Positions 40,571 to 46,044 of a DNA stretch of 46,044 bases are shown here, in pieces. How positions within the stretch are numbered: position 1 is the stretch's first letter; each line of letters starts with the position of its first letter. The stretch is taken from assembly GCA_036522275.1 (NCBI GenBank), contig DATDGC010000013.1, positions 1 through 46,044 on the forward strand. Reading direction: 5' to 3'. A program made the position numbers and the translations under genes. The stretch comes from JAHFRG01 sp036522275. GTDB taxonomy: Bacteria > Pseudomonadota > Gammaproteobacteria > Burkholderiales > JAHFRG01. Below the pieces are notes generated by a model. That model was not told the DNA's origin, ran no database searches, and saw only the letters and a list, made by a program, of their open reading frames with translations.

Positions 40571-41761
40571 CTACATGCGCTCGAATACCGCGGCGATGCC
40601 TTGGCCGCCGCCAATGCACATGGTGACCAACCCATAGCGCCCGCCACTGCGTTGCAATTCATACATGGCCTTGACGGTGAGAATGCAACCGGTGGCGCCG
40701 ATGGGATGGCCCAAAGCAACTGCGCCGCCATTAGGATTGACTTTCTGCGGATTCATCCCGAGTTCCTTGCTCACACCCATCGCCTGAGCGGCAAAGGCTT
40801 CGTTGGACTCGATGACATCCATCTGCTCCAGATTCAATCCGGCTTTTTCCAATACTTTGCGCACCGCGGGTACCGGACCCATGCCCATGATTTTCGGATC
40901 CACTCCGGAGTGGGCATAAGCAAGCATCCGCATCATGGGTTTGAGCCCTCTTTTTACAGCGGCGCCTTTTTCCATCAGCACCACTGCTGCTGCGGCATCG
41001 TTGATGCCCGAGGCATTGCCGGCAGTGACCGTACCGTTTTCCTTCTGGAAAACTGCCTTAAGCTTGGCCATGCCTTCAATGCTGGCGTCGCTGCGCACGT
41101 GCTCATCGGTATCGAATATGACCGGGCCTTTTTTGGTCTTGAGTTCGATGGGAAGGATTTGCTCCTTGAAGTAACCTTTGGCGATCGCGTTGGCTGCGCG
41201 TTTGTGGCTTTCAACGGCAAACGCATCTTGCTCTGCTCGGGAAAGCTTGCAGCGCGAGGCGATATTTTCGGCGGTTACGCCCATGTGCATGGCATCGAAA
41301 GGATCGGTCAGCGCGCCAACCATCATATCTGTCACGCCGCCATCATTCATGCGCTGTCCCCAGCGCAGGGTTGGCATCAGATATCCACCTCGGCTCATGC
41401 TTTCTGCGCCACCTGCCACCGCGGCGTCGATATCGCCCAGCATAATGTGTTGAGAAGCGCTGACGATGGCTTGCAGGCCGCTGCCGCACAAGCGGTTCAA
41501 GGTCAAAGCCGGAGTCTCTTGTGGTAGTCCGCCTTTAATACACGCCACGCGGGCGAGATACATGTCCTTGGCCTCGGTATGGATCACGTTGCCGAACACG
41601 CAGTGGCCGACATCCTTGGGATCCACCTTGGCGCGGCTCACCGCTTCTTTCACTACCCTGGCTGCCAGCTCGCTCGGCGCAAAATCTTTGAGACTGCCGC
41701 CGTACTCACCGATAGCCGTGCGCACGCCACTTAGCACCACTACTTCACGCGAATTGTTCAT
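40571..41761 (-). CDS. Acetyl-CoA acetyltransferase (thiolase)
   Basis: 396 aa from the ATG at 41761. Catalytic residues: acyl-accepting Cys in NRLCGSGLQAIVSA, His in GGAVALGHPIGATG and the second Cys in CIGGGQG. It condenses two acetyl-CoA to acetoacetyl-CoA or works in the reverse direction. Because a phasin gene lies nearby, a role in polyhydroxybutyrate synthesis (PhaA) is plausible, but phaB and phaC are not in the window and a degradative thiolase is equally possible. It follows hslO on the same strand. Confidence 0.95.
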   Translation of the reverse strand: MNNSREVVVLSGVRTAIGEYGGSLKDFAPSELAARVVKEAVSRAKVDPKDVGHCVFGNVIHTEAKDMYLARVACIKGGLPQETPALTLNRLCGSGLQAIVSASQHIMLGDIDAAVAGGAESMSRGGYLMPTLRWGQRMNDGGVTDMMVGALTDPFDAMHMGVTAENIASRCKLSRAEQDAFAVESHKRAANAIAKGYFKEQILPIELKTKKGPVIFDTDEHVRSDASIEGMAKLKAVFQKENGTVTAGNASGINDAAAAVVLMEKGAAVKRGLKPMMRMLAYAHSGVDPKIMGMGPVPAVRKVLEKAGLNLEQMDVIESNEAFAAQAMGVSKELGMNPQKVNPNGGAVALGHPIGATGCILTVKAMYELQRSGGRYGLVTMCIGGGQGIAAVFERM

Positions 41762-41881
41762 CTTCAAAACCCCTTATTCATTGAAATAAAAATACAAGGA
41801 AAAATTACGAGCTGCCTTTATGGTGCGCCGCACAATGCCAGTTTACGCCTATAGCTGATTGCTGTCGAGGCAGGGTATGGG

Positions 41882-42757
41882 TTAATGACGCGTAGGCTTC
41901 GCGCGAGTGATGACCTCGGCGGCGAATACTTGCTCTGCATCCACCCGGTCAAACAAGTAGCGGCGGTTGCAGAACTCGCAATACACTTCCACTGCGCCGC
42001 GTTCTTCGAGTACGGAGCGCACTTCGCCGTAGCCCAATATGCGCAGCATATCGGTAACACTTTCGCGCGAACATGAGCAGCGGAAGCTCACCGGCTTCAC
42101 TCTGAAGACGCGGATGTCTTCCTCGTGATACAAGAGATGGATGATCTGTTGCGCTGACAGTTGCAGCAGTTCGTCGCGCGCAATGCTGGAAGCGAGTTGT
42201 ACCGCGCGGTTCCAGGCGTCATGGTCTTTGCTTTCAGGCGCCGGTAGGCGTTGCAAAAGCAGGCCCGAGGCTTGCGCCTCGTCCACCACGAGCCACAAGC
42301 GCGTTTCCAGCTGTTCGGACCCCGCCATGTAATGTTCCAGCACCTGCGCTATCGTGTCGCCCTCGAGATTGACGATGCCCTGATAGCTGTGTTTACCCAC
42401 GGATGGGTTGATGGTGATGACAAAGCGCCCGGCGCCAAGCAGTTCCTTAAGCGGCATGTCGGAGACCACGCCTTCCCATTTTGCGGTGGCGCGCAAAGTA
42501 AGTTCAGAGGTGCATTCCACCACCAATAGCCGCACCGGTCCGCTGCCTTGCATTTGCATGGTCATGGTGCCGGAAAATTTGAGCGTGGAGGCAAGCAACG
42601 CCGCTGCGGCCATGAGTTCCCCCAGCAGGGTGCACAATGCCAGCGGGTAATCATGCCGTTCCAGCACCGCGCGCCAAGTCGCCCCGAGATGCACGATTTC
42701 CCCTCTAACCGGCGCATGCTCAAAAACAAACCGTTGCAACGTGTCATGATATTTCAT
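41882..42757 (-). CDS. hslO: Redox-regulated chaperone Hsp33
   Basis: 291 aa. The N-terminal domain has FVFEHAPVRGEIVHLG; the C-terminal zinc redox switch is intact: CSC in FRCSCSRES and CEFC in EVYCEFCNRRY. Oxidative unfolding turns it into a holdase. It belongs to the oxidative-stress content of the window together with the rubrerythrin and peroxiredoxin genes. It follows the glycosyltransferase gene with 24 bp between them and no clear ribosome binding site. Confidence 0.97.
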   Translation of the reverse strand: MKYHDTLQRFVFEHAPVRGEIVHLGATWRAVLERHDYPLALCTLLGELMAAAALLASTLKFSGTMTMQMQGSGPVRLLVVECTSELTLRATAKWEGVVSDMPLKELLGAGRFVITINPSVGKHSYQGIVNLEGDTIAQVLEHYMAGSEQLETRLWLVVDEAQASGLLLQRLPAPESKDHDAWNRAVQLASSIARDELLQLSAQQIIHLLYHEEDIRVFRVKPVSFRCSCSRESVTDMLRILGYGEVRSVLEERGAVEVYCEFCNRRYLFDRVDAEQVFAAEVITRAKPTRH

Positions 42758-42781
42758 GGCAGAATTTATTAAGAAGTAAAA

Positions 42782-44449
42782 TTATTGCGCAGCAGTCGGG
42801 CGTTGATACAGGTAGTAACGCTCATTGCGGTCTCCCGGGCGGCTGCCTTCCCAGATTTTTTCCCAGTCGACGCCGGCAGAAGGTTGACCCTGCGCCCTGC
42901 TCAGGATCAACAGCAGTTGGCAATCCACGGTGCCGCTGATATCCGAACGTTGAGTGATGATGCCCGCATAATATTCCAGCATCGCGCGCTGCGTATCGCC
43001 CAGATTGCGGCTGGAAATGCATTGATATTGCGCCGGCAGCGATTGCTGCAGGGAGGAAAACACCCAGCGGTAGTTTTTGCCAGTATCCAGCCATGGCAGC
43101 CAAAGTGTCATGGCCAGCATCCACACCATGGTCATGCCGCCCGCCCAGTTAATAATGGAGCGGCGGTTGGAGCGGCCGATACGGCTGATAAGCGCGAACC
43201 AACCTAAAGTGAATGCTACTGCCACTAAAAAATGGAACATATTGAACGGCAGGTTGTATCCCGGCAAATAATCATTAAGCCAAGCCGCAAGGCCGCTTGG
43301 GTAGCCGGTCATTAAGCTAAACCAGCCCAACCACAGTCCACCCGCCAGCAACCCGAATGTCATTATGCCGAACCAGTCGAGCGCGCTCGCTGCGCCGCGC
43401 CGCAAGGTTTCAAGTGCGGGAGTGGCGAGCAGCGCTAGGGGGAGCAGAAAAGGCAGCGCGTCCAGATCATGCGTGTCAGTGTCGAGGCTCAATAGGGCAA
43501 ACAATGCTGCGAACAGGGTGAGCGGCAGCTGGATCTCGGGTTTGGCGAGGCCCTTGCGGCCGCCCTGCCACAGAGTCCACAACGCGAGCGGCAGCGCCGG
43601 CCAGGCATACCATGGTATGGTTTTCAAAAAGTATAGAGTCGAAGATTTTTTTCCGTCTGGAGCGAATACAAACAAACGCCCGAGGTCTTGCACCCAGAAC
43701 CATTGCGCGAAGAGTTCAGGCGAGCGCTGGTACAGCGCAACAGGCCAGATGATGAGCCAGGGAGCTGCCGCGATGACGGCAAGCAGCAGGCATAAAGCAT
43801 AATTGCGGTTGCGCCAGGGTTTAAACAGTGCGGGCAACAGCAGGCAGGTAAAGACTATCACCATAGGGGCGAGAGTGCCGCGGGACATGAAACCTATGCC
43901 GATCCCGGTTCCGGTAAGCAATCCGGCCAGCAGCGGGCGGTTCTGATTCAAGGCAAGGCCGTAAAGACATAGCGCAAAACCGGTAAGCAAGCCAAGATCG
44001 GAGATAAGCTGGTGTGAGCGCACTAGCAAGCCCACGCTGCCTATCAGAATCAAGACCGTCATGGTTCCATGTCCCCTGCCGTACAGGGCTTGTCCACACA
44101 TCCCCATGAGAATAAGCGTGAGTGCCATGTAAAAACCGCTGGCAAGACGTGCTGCATCGTGTAATGGCAGCATTGAAGAAAAAACTTTGACAAACAACGC
44201 CGCGCTTAAGTAGAAAAGAGGCGGGTCATCCATAGAAGGCTCACCAGCCAGGGTCGGAACCACCCATTCGCCGGTGTTGATAATGTGATGCACCAGCCCG
44301 AAGCTCACCGCTTCATCCGGTTTCCAGGGTTCGTGGCCTATTAGTCCGGGAACAATCCAGGCAAGGCAAAACAAGCAGGTGGCGATAAGGTGCGAAAGCT
44401 TGATTGGGGGAGCCTGCGTTGAGCCAAAAATATTTTCTGAAAAATTCAT
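42782..44449 (-). CDS. ArnT/PMT-type membrane glycosyltransferase
   Basis: 555 aa with about 12 membrane segments. The N-terminal periplasmic loop carries the GT-C motif WKPDE (GHEPWKPDEAVSFGL) and later DDPPLFYLSA, as in ArnT-like GT83 enzymes that transfer a sugar from undecaprenyl phosphate to lipid A or related acceptors. The C-terminal ~100 residues are a periplasmic domain. It follows the Kdo hydroxylase gene by 12 bp, so they probably form an LPS-modification operon. The donor sugar is unknown; no arnABC-type genes are here. Confidence 0.88.
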   Translation of the reverse strand: MNFSENIFGSTQAPPIKLSHLIATCLFCLAWIVPGLIGHEPWKPDEAVSFGLVHHIINTGEWVVPTLAGEPSMDDPPLFYLSAALFVKVFSSMLPLHDAARLASGFYMALTLILMGMCGQALYGRGHGTMTVLILIGSVGLLVRSHQLISDLGLLTGFALCLYGLALNQNRPLLAGLLTGTGIGIGFMSRGTLAPMVIVFTCLLLPALFKPWRNRNYALCLLLAVIAAAPWLIIWPVALYQRSPELFAQWFWVQDLGRLFVFAPDGKKSSTLYFLKTIPWYAWPALPLALWTLWQGGRKGLAKPEIQLPLTLFAALFALLSLDTDTHDLDALPFLLPLALLATPALETLRRGAASALDWFGIMTFGLLAGGLWLGWFSLMTGYPSGLAAWLNDYLPGYNLPFNMFHFLVAVAFTLGWFALISRIGRSNRRSIINWAGGMTMVWMLAMTLWLPWLDTGKNYRWVFSSLQQSLPAQYQCISSRNLGDTQRAMLEYYAGIITQRSDISGTVDCQLLLILSRAQGQPSAGVDWEKIWEGSRPGDRNERYYLYQRPTAAQ

Positions 44450-44461
44450 TTCGGTCTGACT

Positions 44462-45352
44462 TTAAACCAGCTCTCGTTGATATAACTGTTCAAGGATGCG
44501 CAAAGGCGAGCGGCTTTCGTCTTGCATCGCGCTTACCGGCAGATGACAAGTTTGTTCCATAAGATACTGGCCGGAAAGCGCGGCATGCAGCACGCGATCA
44601 CTGAACGTAATCCAGGTCGAGCCCGGAGGGAACGCAAAAGTGATTTTATCGGCGTTCTGCTGATAGTAGTCGTCCAGTTTTGCGCAATCGTGCATTTGCA
44701 GCATGATGTGGTCGTAGAAGCTGCGTTTTCCCTTGGTAATCCCGAGGTGTTCGAGCAGCCAGGCAGAGCCGGGCCATTGCGGCGCAATCCGCTGGTAATA
44801 CCTCGGTGCGAAATTTTCAAAAGGTTCACCAATGTTCCATACCCGTGGCTGCCCATCGGGATTGATATTGGTAAATACGCGCAATATACGCTTGCCCCAG
44901 TTCGGACGCGAGGCAAATGCATCCACATGCAGGCGTGTATCGTCTTTGCGCATTGAAGTAAAGCGCTGCTCGACCGGCATCGGCCGGTAACTGGTGCGCG
45001 CTTGTTCCAGATGCGGAGCGTAATGAGGGAATAGAGATTCGATGAGCGCTCTTGCTTGGGTGGCAAAGCGTGAAATCATGACCGCAAGATCGTTACGGTC
45101 CTGGTCCTTGCAGCTTGTGCCTTGAATGCTTCCGTTACGCGGGTCGTAGCTCACGTTTTTGGCTTTGCCGTCGGAGCAGTCGGGGGAGAGGAAACGTCGT
45201 TCCGTTTCCTTGAGGGCAAAAGCGAGGTGCGGGAAATAAAGCACCTTGCCGCTTTCCAGCGACCGGATCATTCGCGCTGCGGTTTGCCGGTCCGGCACGC
45301 AACGCCAGTTGCCATAGTCGGATACGTCAATCACATCGTCGTGCGAGAGCAT
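44462..45352 (-). CDS. kdoO: Kdo hydroxylase family dioxygenase
   Basis: 296 aa from the ATG at 45352, preceded by GAGGAG. It matches the Burkholderia/Yersinia KdoO family: KVLYFPHLAFAL, FLSPDCSDGKAKNVSYDP, the Fe(II) ligands HVD in LHVDAFASRPNWGKRI and the distal His in DRVLHAALSGQY. Fe(II)/2-oxoglutarate enzymes of this type hydroxylate C3 of the outer Kdo of LPS to Ko. It precedes an ArnT-like glycosyltransferase gene; the pair likely modifies the LPS inner core or lipid A. Confidence 0.92.
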   Translation of the reverse strand: MLSHDDVIDVSDYGNWRCVPDRQTAARMIRSLESGKVLYFPHLAFALKETERRFLSPDCSDGKAKNVSYDPRNGSIQGTSCKDQDRNDLAVMISRFATQARALIESLFPHYAPHLEQARTSYRPMPVEQRFTSMRKDDTRLHVDAFASRPNWGKRILRVFTNINPDGQPRVWNIGEPFENFAPRYYQRIAPQWPGSAWLLEHLGITKGKRSFYDHIMLQMHDCAKLDDYYQQNADKITFAFPPGSTWITFSDRVLHAALSGQYLMEQTCHLPVSAMQDESRSPLRILEQLYQRELV

Positions 45353-45401
45353 GGGACTCCTCAATGTTTGAGCCGGTGATTTAAACGAACGTGGTGCCAG
45401 C

Positions 45402-46044
45402 TTATTCCACTATCTTTAGCGCTTGGCCGCGCACCGGCTCGCCCGATGGATATTGTGCATTAAGCAGGCGCAAATAGCTTTCGGCGTTTTTCCCCAGCGG
45501 TGATTTTTTTGCAAGCTCCGCATACGTGAGGCCGTCTCTGGCGTTGATGATTTGGATTTTGAGCGGCTTGGCGAGCCTGCGCTCGTCGTCGGTGATAGCG
45601 TGAAAGCTTGAGGCCGTGGCGTTGAAGTTTTCCTGATAATGCTCGAAGGCGGATTTGGAAGCCGCGCTGACGACAATCAGGAAGGCGTGGTTATTGAAGT
45701 AAATGACCGTGATCCTGGCCGGCTTGCCCTGGCTGGAAAGCGTCGCCGTGGCGGCGGGGAAACCATTGAGGGTGAGCGACTGGATTTCCACGCCAAAGGT
45801 GAGCCGCAGAAGTTTGCGCAGGTAATCCGCAGGCGAGCCTTCGGGTTTGTTTCCGAGGCGCAATTCGATTCCGGCATCGTTGGTTGGACTTTGCGCCTGC
45901 ACGCGGTCGGCAAGATTGTGAATGTGCCAGCCTTCGGGGAATTGCAACGCCAGCCCCAATTCGCTGTGGTAAAAGCGGCCGTTACGAATGATGCCCTGCT
46001 GCGGGCTGTCACCAAAAACCATGTTGTTGATATGTTGCAAAAAC
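45402..46044 (-). CDS. C-terminal part of an M48 (BepA-like) metalloprotease, 5' end beyond window
   Basis: The minus-strand frame is open through the right edge; the visible part is about 213 residues. The sequence FLQHINNMVFGDSPQQGIIRNGRF and LGLALQFPEGWHIHN is the post-protease region of betaproteobacterial periplasmic M48/YfgC-like proteins; the HExxH domain would lie upstream outside the window. The C-terminus has a repeat-like segment (DGLTYAELAKKSPLGKNAESYLRLLN) resembling a LysM-like or PDZ-like short unit. It probably helps outer-membrane protein or LPS assembly quality control, which would fit the KdoO gene downstream (50-bp gap). Confidence 0.82.
   Translation of the reverse strand, partial: FLQHINNMVFGDSPQQGIIRNGRFYHSELGLALQFPEGWHIHNLADRVQAQSPTNDAGIELRLGNKPEGSPADYLRKLLRLTFGVEIQSLTLNGFPAATATLSSQGKPARITVIYFNNHAFLIVVSAASKSAFEHYQENFNATASSFHAITDDERRLAKPLKIQIINARDGLTYAELAKKSPLGKNAESYLRLLNAQYPSGEPVRGQALKIVE

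Noticed and set aside
40553..41527. Long plus-strand frame opposite the thiolase gene
   Set aside because: Shadow of a strongly conserved thiolase; composition is His/Ala-rich without any domain.

Overview
The window reads as an ordinary chromosomal stretch of a betaproteobacterium, most likely of the Nitrosomonadales type (Gallionella/Sulfuricella/Thiobacillus-like). This is inferred from gene content: an ispB / rplU-rpmA-obgE-proB divergent block, a PP0621-pilS-pilR-ampD block, a class Ia nrdAB with two ATP-cones, DUF3501, DUF6494, DUF6505, a histone-H1-like Lys/Ala protein, phasin and thiolase, and a Kdo hydroxylase. No plasmid, phage, CRISPR or rRNA signature is visible. Gene density is high and 53 coding regions are supported, two of them cut by the window edges. 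One tRNA (Pro, CGG) is present.

Layout. 1-4646: partial unknown gene, periplasmic thioredoxin, lytic transglycosylase, proS and rppH. 4647-7317: a strong sigma70 promoter drives rubrerythrin, a GlpC/HdrD-like Fe-S protein and DUF3501, a redox module whose job is not established; a G/A-rich inverted repeat lies directly before the Fe-S gene. 7345-11453: rplU-rpmA-obgE-proB on the minus strand with a terminator and a 5' duplicate fragment of obgE, divergent from ispB. 11555-15599: tRNA-Pro, PP0621, PilS/PilR-type two-component pair, ampD. 15676-19827: tandem NrdR-like boxes and nrdAB. 20115-21800: histone-like protein, a gene-poor AT-rich stretch and a second transglycosylase. 22041-29129: GST, aminotransferase plus DUF6505, thioesterase, ACT protein, FAH-family hydrolase, 1-Cys peroxiredoxin, SDR and NudL. 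29122-38880: small secreted protein, patatin, a gene with two compensating frameshifts, greB, CobD-like membrane protein, cytochrome c, M48 protease, orn, retropepsin, a degenerate 6PGDH-like protein, DUF6494 and pgi. 39012-46044: phasin, EI24, thiolase, hslO, an ArnT-like glycosyltransferase, KdoO and the C-terminal part of an M48/BepA-like protease.

The most unusual non-coding content is a roughly 275-bp non-autonomous element with 19-bp terminal inverted repeats and IS5-like target sites. There are two full copies (24446-24720 and 25698-25972) and one solo end (4647-4682). The two full copies show compensating base changes in internal stems, so they behave like a structured repeat. Two of the three insertions sit exactly on stop codons.

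Functional themes are oxidative stress and redox (rubrerythrin module, peroxiredoxin, Hsp33, GST, periplasmic thioredoxin), envelope and LPS maintenance (transglycosylases, AmpD, KdoO, ArnT-like, M48 proteases), nucleotide and RNA housekeeping (NrdAB, RppH, Orn, NudL, GreB) and polyhydroxyalkanoate metabolism (phasin, thiolase).
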